A DNA stretch of 64,000 bases from an uncultured Prevotellaceae bacterium (lineage in GTDB: Bacteria; Bacteroidota; Bacteroidia; Bacteroidales; Bacteroidaceae), in assembly GCA_947167515.1 (NCBI GenBank), contig CAMVIM010000012.1, positions 36,733 to 100,732 on the forward strand, read 5' to 3'. The position numbers and the translations under genes are program-made. Each line of letters begins with the position of its first letter. Positions within the stretch are counted from its first letter, which is position 1. Shown piece after piece: positions 53,623 through 61,660 of this stretch. The notes under the pieces are model-generated. The model searched no databases. It worked only from the letters and a program-made list of their open reading frames with translations, and had not been told where the DNA came from.

Positions 53623-55320
53623 ATGAACACAAAATACATCTTCGTCACTGGAGGCGTGGTCTCCTCGCTGGGCAAAGGCATCATCTCTGCAAGCATCGGC
53701 AAACTCCTGCAAGCACGTGGCTACAAGGTCACCATTCAGAAGTTCGACCCCTACATCAACATCGACCCGGGCACCCTCAATCCTTACGAACATGGCGAGT
53801 GCTACGTCACTGTTGATGGGATGGAGACCGACCTTGACCTCGGACACTACGAACGATTCACTGGTATCCACACCACCCGCAACAATTCCATCACCACAGG
53901 TCGCATCTACAAGACCGTCATTGACCGCGAACGTCACGGCGACTATCTCGGCAAGACCATTCAGGTGGTGCCCCATATCACGGATGAAATCAAACGCCGC
54001 ATGTTGAGAAGCCCCCTCCCAACCTCCCCCAAGGGGGAGGAGAAGAGCCCCTCTCTTATCCCCCCAAGAGGGGAAGAACCATCCGGACGGTTTCCCTCCC
54101 CCTTGGGGGAGTTGGAGGGGGCTGGGGGCTTCGATTTCGTCATCACCGAAGTGGGAGGAACCATTGGTGACATCGAGAGTGCTCCCTTCATGGAAGCCAT
54201 CCGACAGTTGCGCTGGCAACTGGGTCGCGATGCTGTCTGTGTCCACCTCACTTACGTGCCTTATCTGAAAGCAGCCGAAGAACTGAAGACCAAGCCCACC
54301 CAGCACTCTGTGAAGGAATTGCAGGGAATGGGCATTCAACCCGACATCCTCGTGTTGCGCACCGAACGCCACCTCGACGATGCCGTGCGCATGAAAGTGG
54401 CCTCCTTCTGTAATGTAGACCTCGAATGTGTGGTGCAGAGCGAAGATATGCCCAGCATCTACCAAGTGCCCGTCAGCATGCAACGTCAGGGACTTGATGC
54501 AGCCATCATGCGCAAGATTGGCATCCCTGTAGGCGAGACTCCTTCCATGAAGTCATGGCACGATTTCCTCGACAAGCAGAGCAATGCCACTCGTGAAGTG
54601 CACATCGGACTGGTGGGCAAATACGACCTTCAGGATGCCTATAAATCCATCCGTGAGAGTCTGAACCTTGCAGGAATCTACAACGATGTGAAGGTGAAAC
54701 TACACTTCATCAACAGCGAGGACATCACACCCGACAATGTGGCGCAGAAACTGGAGGGAATGGCAGGTGCCGTTATCTGCCCAGGTTTCGGCAGGCGAGG
54801 CATCGAAGGCAAAATTACCGCCATTCAATACACCCGCACCCACGACATCCCCACCTTCGGCATCTGTCTGGGCATGCAGATGATGGTGATTGAGTTCGCC
54901 CGCCATGTGCTCGGATATAAGGATGCCCACAGCATGGAAATGGACACCTCCACCCAGCACAATGTCATCGACCTCATGGAGGAACAGAAGACCGTCACCG
55001 AAATGGGCGGAACAATGCGCCTCGGAGCCTATGATTGTGAACTCGCCAACGGCAGTCGCACATGGGAAGCATATGGCAAGAAGCAACTCATCCAAGAACG
55101 CCACCGCCACCGCTACGAGTTCAACAACCAATACCAAGAAGAATTTGAACAGCACGGAATGCAATGCGTGGGCATCAACCCCACCTCCCACCTGGTGGAA
55201 ATCGTCGAGATTCCCGAACTGCGCTGGTTCATCGGCACCCAGTTCCATCCCGAATATGCCTCCACCGTCCTCCATCCCCACCCCCTCTTCATGGACTTCA
55301 TCAAGGCAAGCATCGCATAG
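53623..55320 (+). CDS. pyrG: CTP synthase with an in-frame palindromic insertion
   Basis: Makes CTP from UTP, ATP and glutamine. The amidoligase domain (about 1-300; FVTGGVVSSLGKGIISASIG, GGTIGDIESAPF) and the class I glutaminase domain (about 325-565; GICLGMQMMVIEFA with the catalytic Cys, then the late FHPE) are both present. The length of 565 exceeds the usual 530-545 because residues 130-167 are encoded by a 114-bp palindromic element; relatives have only about six residues there (RRMLxLG...YDFVIT). The insert is Pro/Ser/Gly/Glu-rich and sits in a surface loop between the ATP-site segments, so activity is probably kept. Frame and flanks are intact. Confidence 0.95.
   Translation: MNTKYIFVTGGVVSSLGKGIISASIGKLLQARGYKVTIQKFDPYINIDPGTLNPYEHGECYVTVDGMETDLDLGHYERFTGIHTTRNNSITTGRIYKTVIDRERHGDYLGKTIQVVPHITDEIKRRMLRSPLPTSPKGEEKSPSLIPPRGEEPSGRFPSPLGELEGAGGFDFVITEVGGTIGDIESAPFMEAIRQLRWQLGRDAVCVHLTYVPYLKAAEELKTKPTQHSVKELQGMGIQPDILVLRTERHLDDAVRMKVASFCNVDLECVVQSEDMPSIYQVPVSMQRQGLDAAIMRKIGIPVGETPSMKSWHDFLDKQSNATREVHIGLVGKYDLQDAYKSIRESLNLAGIYNDVKVKLHFINSEDITPDNVAQKLEGMAGAVICPGFGRRGIEGKITAIQYTRTHDIPTFGICLGMQMMVIEFARHVLGYKDAHSMEMDTSTQHNVIDLMEEQKTVTEMGGTMRLGAYDCELANGSRTWEAYGKKQLIQERHRHRYEFNNQYQEEFEQHGMQCVGINPTSHLVEIVEIPELRWFIGTQFHPEYASTVLHPHPLFMDFIKASIA
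54010..54123. mobile_element. 114-bp palindromic element inside pyrG
   Basis: Near-perfect terminal inverted repeats: 54010-54039 and 54096-54123 (28 bp plus two extra C in the left arm). Each arm contains the palindrome CTCCCCCAAGGGGGAG. The centre holds a further hairpin, CCCCTCT (54049-54055) with AGAGGGG (54067-54073), and a CCGTCCGG-like palindrome. Length is 38 codons with no stop in the frame used. It resembles a MITE or Rickettsia-type palindromic element; no target-site duplication could be recognised. No second copy was seen in the window. Confidence 0.8.
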
Positions 55321-55401
55321 TCAATCGGAGAATTGCTGATATCCTCAGCGTTCAAAGCTTTGTTATTCGCTTACGCGCATAATGCTATCGCTCAGCATAA
55401 T

Positions 55402-55785
55402 TCAAGCGAGCTTGATTCTGCTCTCGCTTAATCGCATTATTCTGAAAGTACAGCGGTCGCTTCCCCTGAGAATAGTATTCTCAATCCGAACATCGAATGG
55501 GCTGTCCGGTTCAAGTTGCGACAAGATATACAGAATGCTCTGTCGCGAGCACTCACACTGCTGCGGATGGTTTCTCAGCCCACATTTAACTTTAGGGCAC
55601 GTACATTCCAAATAACTCAGTTCATATACCTTCCCTGACTCAATCACCCTACCCGTATAGGACTTGCTGTTGTACCCTTCCGTATAGATCCTGTCAAAAT
55701 CCCCTTCATACTTGGCATATATTTGCTGATGTATCTGGAGAACATGATCTTTTACACATTCGATGGCTTCTTCTCTATAGCACAT
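55402..55785 (-). CDS. Cysteine-rich protein of unknown function
   Basis: 127 residues, predicted cytoplasmic. The C-terminal half carries LECTCPKVKCGLRNHPQQCECSRQ-type Cys spacing (five Cys in about 20 residues) followed by a segment with a Gly...Cys-phe pattern (ILRGSDRCTFRI). That ending recalls the C-terminal part of ATC-hydrolase-like and DUF6144-type proteins, which are longer, so this may be a short form or an N-terminally reduced relative; low confidence. Metal binding is plausible. It follows the isochorismatase-like gene by 25 bases on the same strand and is probably the last gene of that group. Confidence 0.5.
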   Translation of the reverse strand: MCYREEAIECVKDHVLQIHQQIYAKYEGDFDRIYTEGYNSKSYTGRVIESGKVYELSYLECTCPKVKCGLRNHPQQCECSRQSILYILSQLEPDSPFDVRIENTILRGSDRCTFRIMRLSESRIKLA

Positions 55786-55810
55786 ACCTTTGTATTATTA
55801 TATTCTTTCA

Positions 55811-56308
55811 TTATTTGCAATCGGCAAGCGTTTTGACCTCGCAGCCTTTGCTTTCGTAATATGCGAACATCTCTGGGAGTTTCTTCAGGTCGTAGCTGGT
55901 GATGCAGTCAGAGAGGACATGCACCGTGTATCCCGCCTTGGTCATATTGAAACACGTCGATTTCACACAGGCCGTAGCATCTGCACCAGCCACGTAAAAC
56001 TCATTGATGCCGTTCGCCGCGATAAAAGCAGAAAACGCCTCGCTTGTAAGGGCATTGCTCTTCGTCTTCACAAAGATATTGTCTGAAACAACTCTCATTT
56101 CAGGCACCAGTTCCTCGCCCTTGCTGCCAGGCTTGAACGTTCTCGTAGCAGCCGTGATGTTGTTATGCTTGATATACACGATGTGCATCCCCTCGGCTGT
56201 GGCCCATTCGATGGCGGCATTGATATTGTCAATGATGTCCCGATAGTGCTTGGTGATGTCGTTCTGTATGTCGATAACGACAAGTGCTTTGTTGCTCTTT
56301 TTATCCAT
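55811..56308 (-). CDS. Isochorismatase-like cysteine hydrolase
   Basis: 165 residues of the cysteine hydrolase superfamily (isochorismatase/nicotinamidase fold). The catalytic triad is visible: Asp in LVVIDIQNDI, Lys in FVKTKSNALTS, and Cys in the nucleophile loop VAGADATACVKSTCFNMTKA. Substrate cannot be assigned; relatives hydrolyse amides, N-carbamoyl compounds or nicotinamide. It sits 3 bases after the DUF3795 gene in a four-gene minus-strand set with a GNAT acetyltransferase. Confidence 0.85.
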   Translation of the reverse strand: MDKKSNKALVVIDIQNDITKHYRDIIDNINAAIEWATAEGMHIVYIKHNNITAATRTFKPGSKGEELVPEMRVVSDNIFVKTKSNALTSEAFSAFIAANGINEFYVAGADATACVKSTCFNMTKAGYTVHVLSDCITSYDLKKLPEMFAYYESKGCEVKTLADCK

Positions 56309-56311
56309 GTT

Positions 56312-56650
56312 TTACTCTCCTCCCAGATTCTTTTTAGCCTCAGCGCAGTTTTCCCAGATAACGCCAACCTTCTTGCACGAGTTCTTGTCAGAGCACTCAC
56401 CGCAAGTCTCGTAGCCTTTAACAGTAACACATTTATGTACCTCGCACATGTGGCTGCAGAAGTAGAACTTGGCGCCTTCCACGCGACAGCCTGTACAGTT
56501 AATGCTCTCAGGCGTAATCTGGTCGGTGTGATTCATCTCACACCATTTTTTCGCAACTTCAACGCGCATCTTGTCGTCGTTCTTCATCGTGGCAATACGA
56601 GCCTCACAGGTCTCGCAATTGATGCCACAGCATGCAATCATCTTATTCAT
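56312..56650 (-). CDS. DUF3795 cysteine-rich protein
   Basis: 112 residues with about 13 Cys, starting MIACCGINCETCEARIA, the signature of DUF3795; further pairs are in NCTGCRVEG, FCSHMCEVHKC and CGECSDKNSC. Probable metal or Fe-S binding; function unknown. The ATG at 56650 was preferred over that at 56659 because it overlaps the acetyltransferase stop as ATGA and is preceded by GGAGG. Confidence 0.8.
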   Translation of the reverse strand: MNKMIACCGINCETCEARIATMKNDDKMRVEVAKKWCEMNHTDQITPESINCTGCRVEGAKFYFCSHMCEVHKCVTVKGYETCGECSDKNSCKKVGVIWENCAEAKKNLGGE

Positions 56651-57528
56651 TTCCTCCATCTTTTCAACATTGGGAAGAAGCCACGCATCATCTGCTTGTA
56701 TTCTTCCTCGGTCATGGGCCTAGGCATGTTCTTATTCACTTCGTCGACAAACTGAGCGCAATGCTCAATCATCTCGTCCATCGTACATTCCTGCAAGAAC
56801 TTGCCGTCCCTGTAGCAGTATTGACAATAGTCGAAATTCGTGCTGCCTTCGGCATTGGTGCCGCAATCCTCGATGCGGGTCAAAGGCATACCACAACTCT
56901 GGCAGAACTGAGGCAGTTGTCCTGGTTGGAATGCTTTCTCCTTCTGGGGGAAGGTGGCTTCGTAAGCCTCGAATGCTTCTGGATTCTCGTCAGCAACGAA
57001 ATAACCCTTAGGTGGACAATAAGTTCCCTCACGATTGCCCCAGTAGCCTGGCATCAGTTCTTGGGCGAGGAAATAAGGCACTTCGGCATCACGAGGCTCT
57101 GCGTGATAGTGAATCTTCATCTTGCCGGCAAGGTCGAAGCCTGCATGCTTGTAGAACTCGTAGTTTCCTTCCATCTGCAGAAGACCTATGCCCATCTCCT
57201 TGGCTTTTTCTATCGCATACTTCAGCAACTTTAGACCGTATCCCTTGCGCTTGTAGTCTGGATGAATGCTGATAGGTCCGAAAGTCCACGAAGGGAACAC
57301 CGTTCCATCATCAAGCATCATCTCTGCCTTCGAGAACATCACATGACCAATGATCTTGCCATCTTCCTCCATCACAAAGTCCAACTCTGGGATGAAGTCC
57401 GGATTTGTTCTGAACTGATTGAGCACGTAATGCTCTGTGCATCCAGGACGATAGACATTCCAGAATGCTTCACGCGTCAGGTTCTCCACCTCGCGGAAAT
57501 CTTTTGTTTCTTCTAATCTAATGTTCAT
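56647..57528 (-). CDS. GNAT acetyltransferase fused to a zinc-ribbon domain
   Basis: 293 residues. The N-terminal 165 form a GNAT N-acetyltransferase with the acetyl-CoA motif ISIHPDYKRKGYGLKLLKYA and the FYKHAGF end. The C-terminal part (about 205-293) is a putative zinc-ribbon domain: CQSCGMPLTRIEDCGTN and YCQYCYRDGKF, followed by a helical tail. This fusion is known in Bacteroidetes and Firmicutes. Substrate unknown. First gene of the set with DUF3795, the cysteine hydrolase and a Cys-rich protein; the shared cysteine/metal theme is suggestive only. Confidence 0.87.
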   Translation of the reverse strand: MNIRLEETKDFREVENLTREAFWNVYRPGCTEHYVLNQFRTNPDFIPELDFVMEEDGKIIGHVMFSKAEMMLDDGTVFPSWTFGPISIHPDYKRKGYGLKLLKYAIEKAKEMGIGLLQMEGNYEFYKHAGFDLAGKMKIHYHAEPRDAEVPYFLAQELMPGYWGNREGTYCPPKGYFVADENPEAFEAYEATFPQKEKAFQPGQLPQFCQSCGMPLTRIEDCGTNAEGSTNFDYCQYCYRDGKFLQECTMDEMIEHCAQFVDEVNKNMPRPMTEEEYKQMMRGFFPMLKRWRK

Positions 57529-57558
57529 TGTTCATCATTGTTATTTTCATTTTCGCCA

Positions 57559-57566
57559 CAAAAGTA
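57559..57566 (-). promoter_or_regulatory. -7 box of the GNAT/DUF3795 operon
   Basis: TACTTTTG on the minus strand, 30 bases before the acetyltransferase start codon. Confidence 0.55.
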
Positions 57567-57767
57567 CTGATTGTTGTGGATAGCGCCAAATTTCTGGGAT
57601 ATTCTGCAATGATTTGTGACGAATTGCATTAAAACATGTAGATTTTTCCCCAAAAGTGACAAAGTGACAAAATTACAAAGTTACACATGGGGCGTCTTTT
57701 TCAGGGCCTTATTTTATAATTTCTCTCTTTTTTCCCTCCCCTATTCTTTTCTTATAAAAAATGTTTG

Positions 57768-57775
57768 TACCTTTG
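57768..57775 (+). promoter_or_regulatory. -7 box of the LytTR gene, almost leaderless
   Basis: TACCTTTG ends only 8 bases before the ATG at 57784, so transcription would begin within a few bases of the start codon. The -33 region is only weakly TTTG-like. Confidence 0.6.
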
Positions 57776-57783
57776 CCAACCGT

Positions 57784-58641
57784 ATGAAAAGAGGAAGTAG
57801 AGAAACAATCAGTGTGCGCGTGCTCAGTTGTGCGTTTACGTTGCTGGCACTGGCCATATTCAAGCCGTTCGGGCTGGAGGCATGGCAGTGGCAGGGATAC
57901 GCGCATCTGTTGGCCATCTTTGTGTTGGGCTTGGGAAGCTGCGCGGTGACAGAGGGTGTCTTGAAGTACATCATCCGGATGTCTCGGTCGTACGAGAATG
58001 GGGTGAGTTACATCATCCGCCGCAATCTTTGGTTCCAAGTCATCAACACACCGCTTGTGGCTCTGCTGATTTGCCTCTACCGGCACTTTGCGATGAGCGA
58101 CCGCGTGGAGAGTAACGTGCTTTCATGGGAGAATTATCTGGAGACGTTGATGATTATCGCCTTCCTTTCTTTTGCCATCGGATTGTACTGGCGGTTCAAG
58201 TTCCGCAGCCGCTATCTGACCATGGAACTGGAGGAGACTCGCTTGTTGAACGAACAGTTATTGAAATCACAGGAATCCACGAGTGTCGCACCACCTTCTT
58301 CATGTATCACACTCACGGGCACGACCAGCGAAACCCTCACACTTTCTGTTTCCGACCTCTTATACATTGAGGCGGTGGGCAACTACATGAAAGTATTCTA
58401 TCTGCACGAGGGTCAGGTGGGCAATGACATGCTGCGTGCCACCTCTAAGCAGATAGAAGATCAGTTACACACCTATCCCATGATTGTGCGTTGCCACCGT
58501 GCTTTTCTGGTCAACCTCGGACAGGTGGAGCAAATCGTCTCGAAGTCGGGCACGATGCAACTGCTCATCAAGCACTGCCACGAGTTCATCCCAGTCTCGC
58601 GCAGCAACATGGCACAAATCAAGGCTGCCATCAAAGCATGA
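57784..58641 (+). CDS. Membrane-bound LytTR-family transcriptional regulator
   Basis: 285 residues. Four hydrophobic helices occupy about residues 8-140 ([63 protein letters not shown]), followed by a short coiled coil ([17 protein letters not shown]). A C-terminal LytTR DNA-binding domain (about 185-280) contains [16 protein letters not shown] and [16 protein letters not shown]. There is no receiver domain, so it is a one-component membrane regulator. The start at 57784 fits the -7 box; the frame extends to 57616, but that lies upstream of the promoter. The 3' end overlaps dapF by 11 bases. Confidence 0.87.
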   Translation: MKRGSRETISVRVLSCAFTLLALAIFKPFGLEAWQWQGYAHLLAIFVLGLGSCAVTEGVLKYIIRMSRSYENGVSYIIRRNLWFQVINTPLVALLICLYRHFAMSDRVESNVLSWENYLETLMIIAFLSFAIGLYWRFKFRSRYLTMELEETRLLNEQLLKSQESTSVAPPSSCITLTGTTSETLTLSVSDLLYIEAVGNYMKVFYLHEGQVGNDMLRATSKQIEDQLHTYPMIVRCHRAFLVNLGQVEQIVSKSGTMQLLIKHCHEFIPVSRSNMAQIKAAIKA

Positions 58642-59485
58642 TTTCCCCTTCGAAGGAGATGGCGGCAGGGCCTGTCATCAGGATGTGATTGTCTGTCTCG
58701 CTCCATTCGATGTGAAGGGTTCCACCATCCATCCTGATATCACTTTGCCGACTGGCACGACCTGTGAGATGGGCTGCCACAGCGGTGGCACAAGCGCCCG
58801 TGCCACAAGCGAGGGTGATGCCTGAGCCACGTTCCCACACACGCATACGAATCACTCCATCTTCCAGCACCTGCGCAAACTCGATGTTGCAACGCTGGGG
58901 GAACACGGGATGATGTTCCAATAGGGGACCATAGTGTTCCAGGGGAAACTGCTCCACGTCTTCATCGAGAAAAATGACGAAGTGAGGATTCCCCATCGAG
59001 ACGAAGGTGCCGCTGAAGGAACGTCCATCGACGGTGATGGCATAGTCCTGCGCCCCGCCACCCAACACTCCGAACTGACGCGGCTCCTTGAGCACAGGCT
59101 CTCCCATATCCACGGTGACGGCCTCCACCTTGTCTGCCTCGTCCAGATGCAGTTGCAGCACCTTGATGCCCGAGAGTGTCTCGAGACGGATGGGGTTCTT
59201 GTCGGTCATGCCCTTGTCGTGAAGGAACTTCGCCACGCATCGGGTGCCGTTGCCGCACATCATGGCTTCGGAACCGTCGTTGTTGAAGATGCGCATGGAG
59301 AAGTCGGCGTCGGGACGGGTAGGCGCACCGATGAGGATAAGCCCATCGCTTCCGATGCCAAAATGGGGCTTGCTCCATTGGATGGATGCCGCTGCTGGGT
59401 CGGGTATATTATATAGTAATGTGTTGACATAAATGTAGTCGTTGCCAGCCCCATGCATCTTGGTAAAACGGATTGTTTGTTTCAT
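58631..59485 (-). CDS. dapF: Diaminopimelate epimerase
   Basis: Interconverts LL- and meso-diaminopimelate for lysine and peptidoglycan. The 284 residues contain both catalytic Cys motifs, MMCGNGTRC and LACGTGACA, and the conserved start [12 protein letters not shown]. It provides the step after DapL. It is convergent with the LytTR gene and has its own -7 box. Confidence 0.95.
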   Translation of the reverse strand: MKQTIRFTKMHGAGNDYIYVNTLLYNIPDPAAASIQWSKPHFGIGSDGLILIGAPTRPDADFSMRIFNNDGSEAMMCGNGTRCVAKFLHDKGMTDKNPIRLETLSGIKVLQLHLDEADKVEAVTVDMGEPVLKEPRQFGVLGGGAQDYAITVDGRSFSGTFVSMGNPHFVIFLDEDVEQFPLEHYGPLLEHHPVFPQRCNIEFAQVLEDGVIRMRVWERGSGITLACGTGACATAVAAHLTGRASRQSDIRMDGGTLHIEWSETDNHILMTGPAAISFEGEIML

Positions 59486-59515
59486 TTTGTCTTCTCATTT
59501 ATTGTTTTTGATGCA

Positions 59516-59523
59516 CAAAGGTA
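59516..59523 (-). promoter_or_regulatory. -7 box of dapF
   Basis: TACCTTTG on the minus strand, 30 bases before the dapF start codon. Confidence 0.55.
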
Positions 59524-59648
59524 AGCATATATAGCCATTTTACTTTCAAAAAGGCATAGTTTTTCATTTATTTATTGACATATATCAAAATATAAGCATA
59601 AATGATAAAATATTTGACACTTTGCTTTATCATTTCAACAATTCACTT

Positions 59649-59656
59649 TACCTTTG
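59649..59656 (+). promoter_or_regulatory. -7 box of the leader peptide/glnK/amtB transcript
   Basis: TACCTTTG, 29 bases before the leader peptide ATG. The nearest TTTG (59621-59624) is 24 bases upstream, longer than the usual 19-21, so an activator may be needed. Confidence 0.65.
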
Positions 59657-59685
59657 CATCGAAATTAAAACAAACAACAAACATT

Positions 59686-59811
59686 ATGACACTTTTGAAT
59701 AGATATACCGCAAGCGTTCTGAATAATCATAATAATCAGAATCAGCAACAGAACCAGAATCAGGCTCCGCGTTGTTGCTTGTGGGAATCTACCAGCCAGA
59801 TGAACCCATAA
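59686..59811 (+). CDS. Asn/Gln-rich attenuator leader peptide, 41 residues
   Basis: ATG at 59686, TAA at 59809-59811. Codons 13-26 (59722-59763) read N N H N N Q N Q Q Q N Q N Q: seven Asn, six Gln and one His. Such runs are the hallmark of leader peptides that sense the charging of the cognate tRNAs. The remaining codons (APRCCLWESTSQMNP) cover a sequence complementary to the terminator that follows. The peptide has no signal sequence and no domain and precedes glnK, amtB, a porin and asnB. The ATG was chosen because the -7 box (59649-59656) lies just upstream; an earlier in-frame ATG (59602) precedes transcription. Confidence 0.85.
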   Translation: MTLLNRYTASVLNNHNNQNQQQNQNQAPRCCLWESTSQMNP

Positions 59812-59901
59812 GAAAGGCAGGCACAAAAGAAGCACGAAACACAAACACAAAATAAATAATATGAAGGCTGGTTCCCATGTGGGAGTCAGCCTTCCGCTTT
59901 T
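59782..59901 (+). promoter_or_regulatory. Transcription attenuator upstream of glnK
   Basis: Terminator: 59864-59876 pairs with 59881-59893 (AAGGCTG/CAGCCTT, GT/GT wobbles, TCCC/GGGA; 13 pairs, loop ATGT), followed by CCGC and TTTT (59898-59901). Antiterminator: TGGGAA (59782-59787) and CCAGCC (59792-59797), separated by TCTA, are exactly complementary to GGCTGG and TTCCCA (59866-59877), which form the terminator's 5' arm. The two structures exclude each other. The antiterminator strand lies within the last codons of the leader ORF: a ribosome stalled in the Asn/Gln run leaves it free, one reaching the stop codon covers it. Confidence 0.85.
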
Positions 59902-59956
59902 CAATCAACACACTTTATTCATTATTAACAACACAAAAAACACAAACACAACATGA
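59861..59956 (+). CDS. Possible 31-codon ORF overlapping the glnK start
   Basis: ATG at 59861 inside the terminator region, stop TGA at 59954-59956 overlapping the glnK ATG as ATGA. It is preceded by the same ACACAAACACAA dodecamer that precedes glnK and amtB. If translated, it would couple glnK translation to read-through of the attenuator; it may equally be chance. Confidence 0.25.
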   Translation: MKAGSHVGVSLPLFNQHTLFIINNTKNTNTT

Positions 59957-60300
59957 AAAGAATTGAAGCAATCATCCGCAAGACGAAGTTCGAGGATGTG
60001 AAAGAAGCATTGTTGCATTCGGACATTGATTGGTTTGAGTATCACAACGTGCACGGCATCGGACAAAGCCGTGAGGAGCGCATCTATCGCGGTGTGCAAT
60101 ACTCGACCGACGTGATTGAACGTGTGGCACTGACCATCGTGTGCCGCGACCAGTTCGTGGAGCCGACGGTGAAGGTCATCCTGAAGGTGGCACACACGGG
60201 CGAAATCGGTGACGGGCGCATCTTCGTGAGCGACATGATCGACACCTGGAGCATCCGCACAGGAGAGAACGGTGACACCGTATTGAGAGACAAGAAGTAA
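59953..60300 (+). CDS. glnK: P-II family nitrogen regulatory protein
   Basis: A 115-residue trimeric signal protein that reads 2-oxoglutarate and ATP/ADP and usually controls AmtB. It starts MKRIEAIIRKTKFEDVKEAL; the T-loop reads RIYRGVQYSTDVIERV, with a Tyr in the position used for uridylylation in other species, and the nucleotide-binding segment is GEIGDGRIFVSD. The Val/Ile-rich strand after it is normal. The position 62 bases before amtB is the classic glnK-amtB arrangement. Expression is probably set by the attenuator immediately upstream. Confidence 0.93.
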   Translation: MKRIEAIIRKTKFEDVKEALLHSDIDWFEYHNVHGIGQSREERIYRGVQYSTDVIERVALTIVCRDQFVEPTVKVILKVAHTGEIGDGRIFVSDMIDTWSIRTGENGDTVLRDKK

Positions 60301-60362
60301 TACTTATAGGCACTATAGGAACTATAAAACAAATTAGTCACAACACAAACACAAACACAACT

Positions 60363-61619
60363 ATGAACGAAGTAGGAATTTCACTCGATACTGTATGGAT
60401 GCTATTGGCAGCCATGTTGGTTTTCTGGATGCAACCAGGTTTTGCCCTGTGTGAGGCAGGTTTCACACGTAGTAAGAACTGTGCAAACATTCTGATGAAG
60501 AACTTTGTCGATTTCATGTTCGGCTCCCTACTCTTCTTCTTCGTCGGTTTCGGCATCATGTTTGGAAGCGACATTCTGGGTGGCTTCATCGGATTGCCCA
60601 ACTGGGGCGACCTCTCTTTCTATGAGAGTGACCTGCCTGTGGAAGGCTTCCTGATTTTCGAGACTGTCTTCTGTGCCACTTCTGCCACCATCGTGAGCGG
60701 TGCCATGGCTGAGCGCACGAAGTTCTCTATGTACCTGGTGTACAGCGCATTCATTTCTCTCATTATTTATCCTATTGAAGGTCACTGGACATGGGGTGGC
60801 GGTTGGCTTTGCAACGATGCTGCTGACTCTTTCATGATGACGACTTTCGGTGATGTATTCCACGATTTCGCAGGTTCTGCCATCGTACACTCTGTAGGTG
60901 GTGTGCTCGCATTCATCGGTGCCATTGCATTGGGTCCCCGTCTTGGCAAGTACAGCAAGGAGGGTAAGAGCCACGCTATTCCTGGTCACAACCTGACCCT
61001 TGCCGCTCTCGGCGTATTCATCCTCTGGCTCGGATGGTTCGGTTTCAACCCTGGTAGCCAATTGGCAGCCTCTGGTGAAGTGAACCGCGTGGCAATCTCT
61101 CACGTGTTCCTGACCACCAACTTGGCAGCTGTGGCAGGCGGTGTGGCAACGATGTTCGTCACTTGGCTGAGATATGGCAAACCTTCTCTCTCACTCACCC
61201 TCAACGGTATCTTGGCAGGTCTCGTAGGTATCACCGCTGGTTGCGACCTCGTTTCTCCTGTTGGTGCTGTCATCATCGGTCTCGTTTGTGGTGTCGTGCT
61301 GGTGTTCGCCATTGAGTTCATCGACCACAAACTGCACATTGACGACCCTGTGGGTGCTTCTTCAGTGCACGGTGTTTGCGGTATCCTCGGCACCCTGATG
61401 ACTGGCCTGCTCTCTACAAGCAACGGCGCCTTCTATGGTGGCGGTTGGGGTTTCTTCGGCGCTGAATGCTTTGGCATCCTGATCATCGACCTCTGGGCAG
61501 CTGCATGCGGATTCATCCTCTTCTACAGCATCAAGAAACTGCACGGTCTGCGTGTAGAACCTCGCATCGAGGAAGAAGGTCTCGACATCTACGAGCATGG
61601 AGAGAGCTGCTACAACTGA
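60363..61619 (+). CDS. amtB: Ammonium transporter
   Basis: A 418-residue inner-membrane protein of the Amt/Mep/Rh family with about 11 helices. Typical segments are FWMQPGFALCEAGFTRSKN, GAMAERTKF, the pore-His region DFAGSAIVHSVGG, WLGWFGFNPGSQL and the second pore His in DDPVGASSVHGVCGILGT. It imports ammonium for the glutamine synthetase/GOGAT route, whose gltBD genes are also in this window. It probably shares the attenuated transcript with glnK. Confidence 0.96.
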   Translation: MNEVGISLDTVWMLLAAMLVFWMQPGFALCEAGFTRSKNCANILMKNFVDFMFGSLLFFFVGFGIMFGSDILGGFIGLPNWGDLSFYESDLPVEGFLIFETVFCATSATIVSGAMAERTKFSMYLVYSAFISLIIYPIEGHWTWGGGWLCNDAADSFMMTTFGDVFHDFAGSAIVHSVGGVLAFIGAIALGPRLGKYSKEGKSHAIPGHNLTLAALGVFILWLGWFGFNPGSQLAASGEVNRVAISHVFLTTNLAAVAGGVATMFVTWLRYGKPSLSLTLNGILAGLVGITAGCDLVSPVGAVIIGLVCGVVLVFAIEFIDHKLHIDDPVGASSVHGVCGILGTLMTGLLSTSNGAFYGGGWGFFGAECFGILIIDLWAAACGFILFYSIKKLHGLRVEPRIEEEGLDIYEHGESCYN

Positions 61620-61660
61620 TTATAAAGTTTAAAGTTTAAAGTTTAAAATTAAAAAAAGGT

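Noticed and set aside
59602..59685. Extending the Asn/Gln-rich leader peptide to the ATG at 59602, giving an apparent signal peptide
   Set aside because: The TACCTTTG promoter box (59649-59656) lies inside this extension, so these codons would not be transcribed from it. The hydrophobic stretch is probably a chance reading of AT-rich DNA.
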